Source: Helianthus annuus | Lineage: Eukaryota; Streptophyta; Magnoliopsida; Asterales; Asteraceae | Length of the DNA: 64,000 nt | Assembly (NCBI RefSeq): GCF_002127325.2 | Contig: NC_035449.2 | Coordinates: 80,762,693 to 80,826,692, forward strand | Direction of reading: 5' to 3' | Shown: in pieces, positions 45,496-57,793 of the stretch | Position numbering within the stretch: the first letter of the stretch is position 1 | How the letters are laid out: each line of letters opens with the position of its first letter | Translations under genes and position numbers: made by a program | The notes under the pieces: generated by a model | The model's input: only the letters and a program-made list of their open reading frames with translations | Databases searched by the model: none | Told to the model about the DNA's origin: nothing

Positions 45496-47987
45496 TGTCA
45501 CACCCCCAAAATACCACTTAGGGAGTGTCCCTGATAGGCGTGTGACGTACTGACAATGAGCCACTAATTACATTGAACCCATATTAGATCTCGAAATAAA
45601 GTTCTCAACCATTAATAAATACCATCATAAGTTCATACTAAAACCAATACGTTCCGCGGAAGCAAAAGAAAACCAAAGTTAACTGTTTAAAACTAAAGTA
45701 TAGTATCAAGAATTCGGTCACATCAATCTCTCCAATCGACCCATGAATCACTCCGGCTTCTCCAGACAGCAAGTATCCAAATCCATGAAACCTAACAACC
45801 TGCGAGCATGCAACAAGTGTATCAGACAAAGCTGGCGAGTTCACAGTTTATGAAAACGTTTGTTACCAAGTGTTTAAAGCAGTTCATTAACATAAGCAAG
45901 TAATATTGATAATATCTCGATACTGAACAAGACGGCTCCTGATGTATGTGTTGCCCTTTCCCCAGTGCTCCTATCAAAGCACTGGGCCCGACTGGGTCAT
46001 TAGTTCACACCCGCCCTCTCTCAGGAACGGGGTGAGGGTGCCAAACCTAAGTAGCGCTACCAACTAATACCCGTTACCTCCTCGGTAACAATGAATGGGA
46101 CTTAAAAATGATAGAATGAGAATATTATCCAATATATACCCGTTTTTACCCAAAAGACTTATCCCTCCTCGGGATACCCACTGACTGTCCCAACCACCGG
46201 GACGCATGCTCAAAGTAGTGAACTCACCTTAGGTTGCTCGGTAAGACTAATGCACGTATTCCCAAGTTGATCAATTAGCTCCTAATGTGGTTACCACTAT
46301 CCGTTAGTATCTCATTTTCCCAAAACACGCATGAAAAATAACAACTTGTAACAATTACATGTAATCACTAAATAAGCATTTGGTTTTCATATATTCCACA
46401 TAGTACATGCACGTATCACCTAAACACTTCATGATACCACACAAGTCAATCAAACATGCTCTACCACTCGGAGTTTCATTCGCGGCCCAAGATTTCAGCA
46501 ATCCGGTCCATTTGGTGATCCATAAACCCAACCCTGGACCACTACTTAACGTGTAACGGGAACCGACTGCTGGCCCACAAGGCCGGCCTGGCTACTACAG
46601 TAACCTGTACCCAACCATGTTGTTCAACTGGGCCCAAACAGTCAACTAATCTATATGTATGCGTGTGCCTAGTGAGTATAATTAAATAAACTCATTCCAT
46701 AATTTCTAACAATTCATTAATAAGCAATAACCCGTACAATCTAGGTGTAACATGTTAAGGTATTTAATCCAAACAAAAGTCCAATTCATGTGCACAATAT
46801 TTATACCTGTGGTCCGGGGCTCAATTCAACATGTATTCTAAGGAACAATCGGAACATGCAATCATAGTAACACCCTTACAGTTTAACATGCATAATCCAC
46901 AACCATATTCATATTAGAAATAAAAACAACCAATCGAACATCCATCCAGGCAAACCATAATTCATATTAACCCTGATGCCTATAGATCACACAAACCGAA
47001 TCCAGATTTTCTAGCATTAAAACCTGCATCATAACAGGTTTATCAGGTACGGTTCAGCCAGCCTATCTTCATCATTCGGAAATTACGGGGTCGGTTTAAA
47101 TGAATAACAATCCATCTCCGATCATACCGACGCTACCGATTATCATAATCCCAAACAACAATTGCTTATTCGCATCACATTTACATTAAGCACATCACTG
47201 TTATGTCGATTTCCTATTATCATTTTATTAATTATTTCGACAATCAAATCTATTCATTTCATACACTATGATTCATATATAGCACACAATGAGATGGTTA
47301 ACAGGAATTCCTAATCATAATTCAACATGCAGTAACATACTCAGGTTTCTCACGGTTACACACGGCAAGATCACGAAGTCAAAGATTTGCATGAAGATAA
47401 TTTTTACTAACCAAGAGAGGAGTATTTTCCGATTGAAGCTTCTGCCACCGCTAGCCTTTGAAACGTGTAGGGTTTGCAAGGTATTGGGATATTCTATGAA
47501 GTGCTACGTAACTGATAGGGTTTGAGTATATGTTGCCTACCGAGTCACGTAATCTTCGGTGTGTGTAAATGACCTATTGTAACCGCCCCCCCCATCTATG
47601 CAATCATTTATCAAGTTTTACCCAGCCCACTAATGTTTCAATATGTGTTCGTGTGAATGATGAATGTGTGACAATTGCTCCCCTAGTCGGCCCATGTATG
47701 AGTAACAGGGCCCAAAGTAACAACCGACCCTAACAATGAGAGTGGACAGCCCATGATTACTTATATTGTACTTGTGTGAGTTTGCCTAAGATAATATGTA
47801 CAAATGAATGTTACTCAATGTGACTCAAGTTATTCGCACCCCGCACGCACCCAGTTGTCAGTCACGTTTAAAGTTAACACACAACATATAACATTTTAAA
47901 ATCAAGTACTGCGTAGAGAGGGAAAACAATGAGAGTTTTAGAATCGCTAACCAAACGACACTAACCTGAAATGTTCGAGTTGTCACA
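45496..47987 (-). repeat. 3' LTR of element C
   Basis: 2492 bp; sense strand opens TGTGACAACTCG and closes GGGGGTGTGACA. It holds palindrome GTAGCGCTAC (46051-46060) and hairpin CCCAGTGCT/AGCACTGGG (45961-45986) with a loop containing CTATCA. Confidence 0.92.
45961..45986 (-). other. 9-bp hairpin with CTATCA loop in LTR C
   Basis: Perfect arms CCCAGTGCT/AGCACTGGG enclose CCTATCAA. The 5' LTR has the identical hairpin near 53852. LTR B has different arms around the same loop core. Confidence 0.6.
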
Positions 47988-48128
47988 TCATCCCCAACTT
48001 GAAGGAAATTTCGTCCCGAAATTTGACACATAATCACAAAAGAATGAAGTGCGAATTCAAGGTTGTTGCGGATTTTGCTCAGGTGTTACATCATCCCCAA
48101 CTTGAAGAGGAATTTCGTCCCGAAATTC
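47988..48128 (-). repeat. Duplicated polypurine-tract region of element C
   Basis: Sense sequence with AATTTCGGGACGAAATT, then TTCAAGTTGGGGATGATGT occurs twice, at about 47985-48027 and 48085-48129. The inner copy is read as the last codons of pol (about 48075-48130); the outer one abuts the LTR. Confidence 0.75.
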
Positions 48129-51100
48129 ACCAGCTTTACCAGATAGAGGTTTGTCTTTAGGAAAGAGGTGTGGATACTTGAGCTTCATTTGATCCTCCCG
48201 CTCCCACGTGAATTCCGGTCCATGCCTTGAATTCCAACGGACCCTAACAATTGGAATTCGACTGTGTTTATGCACCTTGACCTCCCGATCCATGATCTCA
48301 ATAGGCTCTTCAACAAACTGAAGCTTGTCATCAATCTTGAGTTCTTGAAATGGTACAACTAGTGTTTCGTCAACCAAACACTTCTTCAACTATGAAACGT
48401 GAAAGACATCGTGAACATTGCCCAGTTCTGCAGGCAACTCAAGCTTGTAAGCGACTTTACCGATATGCTCCAAAATTCTAAACGGTCCAACATAACGTGG
48501 ATTAACCTTCCCGCGCTTCCCAAAGCGCACGACACCCTTCCACGGCGAAATTTTCAACATCACACGATCATTAACCTCGAACTCCAAGGGCTTTCTACGC
48601 TTGTCAGCGTAGCTCTTTTGACGATCACGCGCCCTTGCCATACGATTCCTGATCTGAACAATATTTTGTGAAGTTTCAAGAATGAGCTCAGGACCTGTGA
48701 GTTGACTGTCACCCACCTCAGCCCAACAGAGAGGTGAACGGCATTTCCGCCCGTACAATGCTTCGAATGGAGCTGCCTGAATACTAGTGTGGTAGCTGTT
48801 ATTGTAGGAGAACTCGATCAATGGCAAGTGTTTCTCTCATCCTTTCCCAAAATCAATCACACATGCCCGAAGCATGTCTTCAAGTGTCTGAATGGTGCGC
48901 TCGCTTTGACCATCCGTTTGGGGGTGATAAGCGGTACTCATATCGAGTTGTGAACCAAACGATTTATGCATTGACTGCCATAACTCAGAAGTGAAACGCG
49001 GATCTCGATCTGAGATGATAGAAGTTGGCACCCCGTGTCTAGAAATCACCTCTTTAAGATATATTGCTGCCAGTTGAGAGAACTTGTCTGTTTCTTTGAT
49101 TGCCAGAAAATGTGCTGACTTCGTGAGACAGTCAACAATCACCCAAATAGTATCGTTTCCAGCTTGAGTTCTCGGTAACCCTGTAACGAAATCCATGGCG
49201 ATCTGCTCCCACTTCCACGTGGGTATCTCTGGCTGCTGAAGTAGACCCGAAGGCTTCTGATGCTCTGCTTTGACCCTAGCACAAGTCAAGCATTTACTCA
49301 CGTATGTGGCGATGAGAGCTTTCATATTCGGCCACCAATACAAAGCCTTAAGATCCTGATACATCTTATCCGATCCCAGATGAATAGAGTATCGTGACTT
49401 GTGCGCTTCATCCATCACAAGTTCTCTGAGATCACCAAATAGAGGAATCCATACTCTTTCCATAATATAAAAGATGCCATTAGATCTCTGCTCAAGCTGC
49501 TTTTTCATACCTCGTAAACCCTCAGCTTCGATGTTTTCTTCCTTCATTGCCTCAGTCTGAGCCATACGAATCTTATCAGGAAGGTTTGAGTGAATAGTGA
49601 GCTGTAATGCGCGAACACGTTTAGGCTTCGTCTCTTTTCGGCTAAGTGCATCAGCTACTACGTTTGCTTTACCCGGATGATACTTGATAGCACACTCATA
49701 ATCATTCAAAAGCTCTATCCAACGTCGTTGCCGCATATTCAATTCCTTCTGGTCGAAGATATGCTGAAGGCTTTTGTGATCGGTATAGATGGTGCATTTG
49801 GTACCGTACAGATAATGCCTCCAGATCTTCAACGCAAAAACCACAGCCCTTAACTCCAAGTCGTGAGTCGTATAGTTCCTCTCGTGCACCTTCAGCTGAC
49901 GAGAAGCATAAGCTATCACCTTCTCGCGTTGCATCAACACGCAACCGAGACCCTGAATCGAAGCATCACAATAAACCACAAAATCTCTGGTAGAGATAGA
50001 ATTGGCGCGCTGCATAATTTCTGTTTCAAAAGCTGGAAAGCATCCTCCTGTTTCGTTCCCCAAGAGTAAACAACGTTCTTCTGTGTCAAGGAGGTAAGTG
50101 GTTGAGCAATCCTCGAGAAATCCTGAATAAACCGACGATAATACCCTACAAGACCCAGGAATTGTCGCACCTTCGAAGGATTCTTTGGTGCCGCCCAATT
50201 CCTAATAGCATCGATCTTCGCAGGATCCACATGTATACCCATCTCGTTGATAATATGCCCAAGAAAGTGTACCTCCCGAATCCAGAAATCACACTTAGAA
50301 AACTTCGCGTAAAGCTGCTCCTTCCTCAAGAGTTCCAAGATAAGACGTAAATGCCGCTCGTGGTCCTCCTGGCTCTTGGAGTAAATCAGGATGTCGTCGA
50401 TGAAGACAATAACGAAGTCGTCAAGATACGGTTTGCACACGCGGTTCATGAGATCCATGAAGACCGCTGGTGCGTTAGTCAACCCAAACGGCATAACCAA
50501 AAACTCATAGTGGCCATACCGCGTCCGAAAAGCTGTTCTGGGAACATCCTACTCTCTAACCCGTACCTGATGATAACCCGACCTTAAGTCAATTTTAGAA
50601 TAGAAACTTGACCCTTGCAGCTGGTCAAACAGATCGTCGATACGAGGCAAAGGATAACGGTTTTTGACCGTTACCTTGTTGAGCTCGCGATAATCTATAC
50701 ACATCCGAAAGGACCCATCCTTCTTCTTCACAAATAGAACAGGGGCTCCCCAAGGCGAAGAGCTAGGTCGGATAAAACCCCTATCCAACAGCTCTTGGAG
50801 CTGATTTGACAACTCCTGCAATTCTCCTGGCGCGAGACGATAAGGAGCACGAGCAATCGGGGCTGCTCCTGGCACAAGGTCGATCTGAAATTCTACATGA
50901 CGGTGTGGAGGTAAACCAGGGAGTTCCTCAGGAAACACATCGGGAAACTCACGGACCACTGGAAAATCCGCGATCTTCCTTTCATCAGGCTGCGAATCAG
51001 TAACAAAGGCTAACATAGCAGGGTAACCCTTACGCAGACACTCCTGAGCCTTCATTGCCGAAATAATGCTAACCATGGCACCACTACGATGACCCTGAAC

Positions 51101-52608
51101 CGATAAAGATTCTCCGCTAGGGAGAGGAACACGTACGATTTTCTCTTTGCAGAGAATTTCCGCCTGATGTTTGGACAACCAGTCCATGCCGATAACCACA
51201 TCAAAACTTCCAAGAGTAATAGGGAGTAGATCAACGTCGAACACTTGACCCATGAGGTCGAGTTTGCACCCAACAAGAACGTGTGATACTTCAATAGTTT
51301 TACCATCGGCTATTTCAACTATGTGCTTAGTTACAAGAGGTGTAGGACTCGACCCTAACTGACGACTGAATCCCAAAGATACATAACTCCAATCGGCACC
51401 AGATTCGAATAAAATAGAAGCAAATGTACCATTTATCGAAAACGTACCAGTCACCACGTTGCCGTCATTTCGTGCCTCCCCAGCTCCAATAGTAAACACG
51501 CGCCCACGCGCGCCATTTCCCCCGTTGTTCCCATTGTTGTTCCCAGCATTGTTGTTATTCCCATTGTGATTACCACCTGCATTTTGATTCAGCTGAGGAC
51601 AGTCTCGCTTGATGTGACCCTCAGCACCACATTGAAAACAACCCTTACGAATACCCTGGTTCTGCTGAGGCTGCTGTCTACCTTGCTGTTGTGACGGCTG
51701 CGACTGGTTCGGGAGTAAAACCCTACAATCTCTGGCCAGGTGCCCCACTTTGTTGCACCGGTGACATGCCCGAGCACACTGCCCCCGATGATGGTAGTTG
51801 CACTTACTGCACTTCGGTAGTTTTCCAGCATAAGAACCCTGACCTGAACTGTTACCCTGATTCTGATTCACTAAGGAACACTGGCTGAAACTACAATTGC
51901 TGCCAGTATCCGCCCTTTTCTGTGAGTGTACTGAATTGGACGCCTTGTCCACATCTCTCCACTTACGCTTGCTGTCAGTAGTAGGGGTAGTAGCTGTAGT
52001 AGCGGCAGTAGTGGTAGCAGAAATACGTGGTGGCAGCGAATTGCTCTCCACCTCTTGATCAACGATCTTGTGAGCCAAACGAACAATCTGGGTTAAGTTA
52101 TTGAGGTTTGCTGCCGTAACCAAACCCTTCACCCGTGGAGGTAACCCCTTGATGAACAACTCAATTCTTCGAGGCATAGGTCGGGACAAATTCGGACACA
52201 AGTCAGCCAACTCATACGACCACTTCACGTATGCTTCAATCTCGGATCCCACCATTTTCAGATCATAATACTCGTTTTCTAATTTCTGTATTTCATCACG
52301 AGGACAATATTCCTCCATCATCAACTCTTTAAAGTCGTCCCACGTAGTGGCGTTCGCCGCCTCGATGCCCAACAGCTGAACTTGGGCATTCCACCATGTC
52401 AGGGCACCATCCTCGAGCGTGCCCGCAGCATACTTCACTCTGTCTCCAACCGGACAGTTACACATCGCAAATACGGAATCTGCCTTTTCGAACCAGCGCA
52501 AGAGTCCTACAGCCCCTTCAGTCCCACTGAAGGTCTGCGGCTTACAATCCATGAAGGTTTTGAACGTGCAAACAGGCAGATGATGCGGATTCTGTTGCAC
52601 CTGCTGAC
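48057..52608 (-). pseudogene. gag-pol: Element C gag-pol, main exon
   Basis: From the acceptor at 52608 leftwards: gag core ([10 protein letters not shown]), Gln/Asn-rich tail with knuckles [14 protein letters not shown] and [14 protein letters not shown], protease with ESGAD in place of the usual DSGA (catalytic Asp lost), RT with FIDDILIYS, RNase H (VVYCDAS, YTDHKSL), integrase with zinc region, Asp in MDFVTGLP, Asp in SDRDPRF and Glu in GQSERT, then a chromodomain (about 48090-48270). Breaks are TAG 50549-50551, a frameshift near 49990, TGA 48837-48839 and TAG 48390-48392. The chromodomain in this family directs insertion to marked chromatin. Confidence 0.92.
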
Positions 52609-52690
52609 CTATTAACGAAAGAACATAAAACAAACGGGTAAGACTCAAGCATGCGACACAAGGATAAAGAGTGTTTGGTACACATCGTAC
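52609..52690 (-). other. Predicted 82-bp intron in element C gag
   Basis: Starts GTACGATG and ends in a T-rich tract then TTAATAG. Removing it joins two gag frames in phase (…AYQAG + QQVQQN…), both phase 1. Without splicing, the N-terminal frame continues into unrelated residues and stops, and the main frame lacks an ATG start nearby. Confidence 0.6.
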
Positions 52691-52829
52691 CAGCCTGATA
52701 AGCCACTAAGGCTTCAGCCACGCGAGTGTTAATGAGATCGATTAACTCAGCCTGAGTCATAGCAATATGGCCACGTCCACCACCGCGGCCTCCACCACAT
52801 CCACCATTACGTCCGCCACGTCCGCTCAT
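52691..52829 (-). CDS. gag: Element C gag, first exon
   Basis: ATG at 52829 opens a Gly/Arg-rich start ([20 protein letters not shown]), then [24 protein letters not shown]. This is the usual N-terminus of Asteraceae Tekay gag as I recognise it. Continues at 52608 after the predicted intron. Confidence 0.75.
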
Positions 52830-53370
52830 GATTCTATATATGAGAAAAGGAAAGATTCAACATGCAAGTACAAGTAGGAGGCAAGCATTAGTATGATCTC
52901 CACAGATTTCTACGTTCTAGCATAACATCAACTAACAGAGCGGAATCCTTTGTCACACTTGTCAAGTTTCACTGGTACTCACATGCACCCCACATTATTA
53001 TTATGTGTGCACCCACAATAATAATCCAATTTGCATGTTCATCTCAGCTCCACTCAATTCGTGTTAGAAAGATTCCCCGAATTCAAACAATAAAGCAGGT
53101 GATGCCACAACATAGATCATGAAAGTTTCAAGAAAAGTTGCACTCTTAAAACACGTAACGTGGGTTGTCATCATATAAGTTCATACTGTTGTGCCAAATG
53201 TGCATTCACATGTAATGTTATCTAATAGCAAATACTAGAGATACTGTGCAATAGTAAATAAGAGACAAACCTTGTAGTCCGGAGCTGAGTGTCATGGTCG
53301 ATTGCGGATCAGTTCGGTTATAGTCTGGTTTTAAAAAAATCGTTTTAAAACCAAGTTCACTATAAGCAGT
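52830..53370 (-). other. Element C leader
   Basis: No gene seen between gag start and primer site. AT-rich, with no obvious repeated stem-loops like those of element A. Confidence 0.7.
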
Positions 53371-53383
53371 GGCTCTGATACCA
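53371..53383 (-). other. Primer binding site of element C
   Basis: The minus strand reads TGGTATCAGAGCC, three bases from the LTR end at 53387. It sets the element's orientation. Confidence 0.93.
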
Positions 53384-53386
53384 AAC

Positions 53387-54198
53387 TGTCACACCCCCAA
53401 AATACCACTTAGGGAGTGTCCCTGATAGGCGTGTGACGTACTGACAATGAGCCACTAATTACATTGAACCCATATTAGATCTCGAAATAAAGTTCTCAAC
53501 CATTAATAAATACCATCATAAGTTCATACTAAAACCAATACGTTCAGCGGAAGCAAAAGAAAACCAAAGTTAACTGTTTAAAACTAAAGTATAGTATCAA
53601 GAATTCGGTCACATCAATCTCTCCAATCGACCCATGAATCACTCCGGCTTCTCCAGACAGCAAGTATCCAAATCCATGAAACCTAATGACCTGCGAGCAT
53701 GCAACAAGTGTATCAGACAAAGCTGGCGAGTTCACAGTTTATGAAAACGTTTGTTACCAAGTGTTTAAAGCAGTTCATTAACATAAGCAAGTAATATTGA
53801 TAATATCTCGATACTGAACAAGACGGCTCCTGATGTATGTTTTGCCCTTTCCCCAGTGCTCCTATCAAAGCACTGGGCCCGACTGGGTCATTAGTTCACA
53901 CCCGCCCTCTCTCAGGAACGGGGTGAGGGTGCCAAACCTAAGTATCGCTACCAACTAATACCCGTTACCTCCTCGGTAACAATGAATGGGACTTAAAAAT
54001 GATAGAATGAGAATATTATCCAATATATACCCGTTTTTACCCAAAAGACTTATCCCTCCTTGGGATACCCACTGACTATCCCAACCACCGGGACGCATGC
54101 TCAAAGTAGTGAACTCACCTTAGGTTGCTCGGTAAGACTAATGCATGTATTCTCAAGTTGATCAATTAGCTCCTAATGTGGTTACCACTATTCGTTAG
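53387..54198 (-). repeat. 5' LTR of element C, truncated
   Basis: 812 bp colinear with 45496-46307 (about ten differences by eye, including loss of the GTAGCGCTAC palindrome near 53945). Similarity ends exactly where the Athila LTR starts. Confidence 0.93.
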
Positions 54199-55888
54199 TG
54201 ATGTGCGTGAAGTGTGATATATTTTAGATATATATTTAAGCCCTTTTTACACTTTTAGCCAAGTTTTAAATTTATAAAACACGATATTCACTAACACTAA
54301 ACACACATATGGGCAAGTGCACCCATCGTGGACGTAGTATAGTGTTGGTAAGATACCGAGGTCGTCCAAGGACACAAGAGCTTTTAATACCGGTTTATCC
54401 TCAACGTCTAACCAAATCAAAAAGTTAGAGAAATGTTTTAAACTAAAAAATAAAAACTAACTAAATGCTGAAAAGTAAAATAAAATAAAAACAGATAGAC
54501 AAGATGAATCACTTGGATCCGACATGTGTATTAGTATAACCTTTGATTATTTTCGCACTTTTGCACTTGTTTAAGAGATTATCTTAGTTATTGTAGTAGG
54601 CCCCTCTTTTGAAGGCGACGTTACCCTCAACCCAGTAGTTTGAGTCAGCAAGGATACAATCCTAAAGGGTCGGATTATTGAAAGATAATGAATTAAGTTA
54701 TTAATGCAAATTGTGGTAGGCCCCGCTTTTGGCGGTGACGTTACCCTCGGCTAAGTAGTCTGAGTCAGCAGGGATACAGTCCTAAATAGCCGGGTTATAG
54801 TATTAATAGTAGTTAACTTATGAGGGGGTCAAAGAGTTTGGATCCCCACCATCCAATACCTATGGGCATTGAAGGAGATCCTACTAAATTTGACCCAGGT
54901 CCCAAGCAGGACCTCTAAACGCTGAACAAGGGCAAGACCCTTACCAAACCGTTCCCTTAACCCCCGACCAGGTAGCCAACATATCTCCATATAGACCGTG
55001 GAGATATGAATGGTGAAAATCTTTTATTTTATATAGACAGTAAAATAATGCCAAGACACCACGGACAAACGATAAGGAAAGATCACCTTCAACATAAGTA
55101 ACTAGTTATTAAAGTCATTAACACAAAACCAAATAAAAAGTGCAAAAGATTAAAAATAAAAAGTATTATACTAAACACTTGTCTTCACCAAGTGATGTAA
55201 GAGACTTAGGCAAACATGGCCTTGATTGTCAAGAACTCTTACGATCAATCTTGGATCCCGAGACGACTCACACACTCTACGATGGACAATGGATGATGGT
55301 GGTGGATGATGGTGTTATGGTGGTGGTGGGTGGTGGATGAAGTGTGAGAGAGGTGGTGTGCCAAGGGATGAGAGAGAATGAAACCAAGCTCCTCTATTTA
55401 TAGGCTGAACAGAAGGCTGGACACGGCCCCGTGTCCGCTGGACACGGCCCCGTGCCCGTCTGACATTCTCTCTCTTCATTAATTGTAATTGCGAATTACA
55501 ATTAATGCGCCTGCTGTACTTTCACCACGCCCCCGTGCCCGCTGGACACGGCCCCGTGGTAGGCAATGGAAGCTTCTACTGGTTTGTCTTTTCTGCTGCT
55601 TCCTGGGCACGCCCCCGTGTTCGCTGGACACGGGGCGTGTTCAGACTTTGTTTCTTCTCCTTTGCCTTGGGAGGTGCCGTTGAGGGTCCGGGCAGTCCAC
55701 TTTTGTTCCTTTTCTTGTATTTATGCTAGAATTAGTTGTCTTTTTGCTTCTTTTGTGATTTTGAGCTCATTTCATCCTGAAAATACAAAAGGAAGACAAA
55801 AACATTCTTTTTCCAACATTAGTACTTAAAAAGGGTTAGTTTTATGCCTTAATTGATGTGATTTATATGTTGCATTTTACACACATCA
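54199..55888 (-). repeat. 3' LTR of the Athila element
   Basis: 1690 bp, bounded by inverted TGATGTG...CACATCA. A diverged 120-bp tandem pair lies at about 54591-54830 (GTAGGCCCC...GACGTTACCCTC...GAGTCAGCA). A minus-strand TATA box CCTATAAATAG is at 55391-55404. Palindromic GGACACGG motifs lie at 55419-55640. Confidence 0.88.
55391..55404 (-). promoter_or_regulatory. TATA box of the Athila LTR
   Basis: CCTATAAATAGAGG on the minus strand, about 490 bp into the LTR, with the palindrome pair some 15-50 bp upstream. Confidence 0.65.
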
Positions 55889-57793
55889 AATACCCCCACA
55901 CTTGAACTTTTGCTTGTCCTCAAGCAAAACTCTCTAAATGTGGCTTACACTCCCAAATGGAATAGGTAGAAGAGAAGGTTTTTTAGCTTGTCCTAGAGTG
56001 TCGGGAATCCAAGGTCTTTATAGGTTTTATTTTTATTTATTTACAATCCTATTCGTTATGATTTATTTTGAACGTTTCATAAGATAAATTACTTATTTGG
56101 GCATAGCATGCCTTATTAAAATTCCATTTATATACAAGTTCACATACCTCACGGGGGATCACTCAACACTCGGCCGAAGGTGTATATTTTAGTGAATCAC
56201 TCGAGAGCGGCACGGAACTTACGCCTTCCATAGGCTTGCCAAGCAATCAATCCTCCTCCTTTTTAACTTTTTACCTTTGTAAATATCAAGAGGACTTTTG
56301 GGTGAAGGGTTAGGCTTGGGTTAAAGGTGGGTGGTTGGGTTAGCGGTTAGTAAAAAGGGCTAAAATCGTAAAAAGCGTCGGTTTTCGTAAAATACCTTGT
56401 TTTTAGTGACTTTTTATTTTGAAGTATTTCTCCAAACAAGCTTTTATATAGCTTTTATTTGTTTTTGACTTCACCATATAAATTTTTTCTTTTCATCACA
56501 TAAAAAGGCGAGTTTACGAAAAACCGAGCTTGTTACTAAAATAAAGGGTGAAAAATAAAAAGGTTTTTGGTGGGTAAAAAGGGTTTTGGGGGTAATGAAA
56601 TGAAAGGTTTAGGCTCAAAGGGGCTATCTAGGGGGATTTTGGGTAGGTGATAAAAAAAATAAAAAATAATGGTTTTGAAAGAAAATGGTTAGTCCTAATG
56701 CCTCCATCATTTACTTACTTGGGTTTAAGTTGGTAAGGACCGGGAATGTATCGTCGTGGCAAGTTCTAGATTTGTAAGAACCGAGCGGCTATTCACACAA
56801 GAAACGAAAAATGAGCATTTAATCTAAAGATGTGTATATTTTTATGCTCAATAAAGGCTCAAAACTCACTTTTGTGGGAATGGGTTTTTATGTGATCAAG
56901 TATATATAATCGAATTTTTAACTAAGCTTGTCATGCCGTTTCATAATTTTCTTGTGTTGGTTCTTTTTATCATGACGCTATCGGTTGTAAACTTGTAAAA
57001 ATATAACCTTTTTAGAACTTGTTATTCCCAACTTAAACTAAGACAAGTAAATAATAAAAAAAATGAAAAAGTTTTTTGAAAAAAATTTGGGATGTTTAGC
57101 GGTTCCAATATAGTTTTGTGTAAGGCTTGTGTTTAGGATTTTGCAAAATTTCAAGGTTTTAACACCCCCCCCCCCACACACTTAAATTACACATTGTCCT
57201 CAATGTGTCCAAAAATAATGTTTTTGGTTGATTAGAATGTGTAAAGTGGGTTTAAAAGCAAAGATTTGTGTTACTGGCAGTCTGGACACGGCCCCGTGTC
57301 CAATGGACACGGCCTCGTGGTGAACTGCCAGTAACGAAAACTTACAGAAGGTGAACACGGGGGCGTGTCGGCTGGACACGGCCTCGTGTCTGGCAAAAAA
57401 ATTGCAGGTCAGTAGCCAAACAGCAGATCTGGGAGATGAACACGGGGGCGTGTCGGCTGCACACGTCCCCGTGTGGACAGTCTGTTAGCCTGAAAAATAG
57501 GTTTTTCTCCCGGTTTCTCCATCCTGGGGCTGCAAGTGCTAATGTTTTGCACTCTAACCCTTGTATTGCACCTGTTTAATCACTCAATACCAACCAACCA
57601 AGCACAAACCATCCTAATTTACCATTGTCAAGCATCATCCAAACATAAAGTAAAAATAAAACAAAGATAAAAAGTAGTTAGAGAAAGTAAATTGTTCGAC
57701 AAATGGCACGCAGGCCATGAATTGTTTGATAGATAGAAGGGCACTTAAACCTGTGGGCTCATCACCAACCAGCCCCTTGTTCCTCCAAGCCTC
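55889..57793 (-). other. Athila spacer between env-position ORF and 3' LTR
   Basis: No gene seen. The polypurine tract is at 55889-55904 (minus CAAGTGTGGGGGTATT). A second C-run, CCCCCCCCCACACACTTAAATT, at 57167-57188 reads as another purine tract on the minus strand. Confidence 0.7.

Larger units (their letters stand above)
45496..54198 (-). mobile_element. Tekay-like chromovirus C (Gypsy)
   Basis: On the minus strand: 5' LTR part (53387-54198), tRNA-Met primer site (53371-53383), gag with a predicted intron, protease, RT, RNase H, integrase, chromodomain, polypurine tract and 3' LTR (45496-47987). LTR overlap (about 812 bp) shows around ten differences by eye. The element sits in A' pol with left flank CAAAC. 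Its 5' LTR is cut by the Athila element; the remainder lies beyond 64000. Confidence 0.92.
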
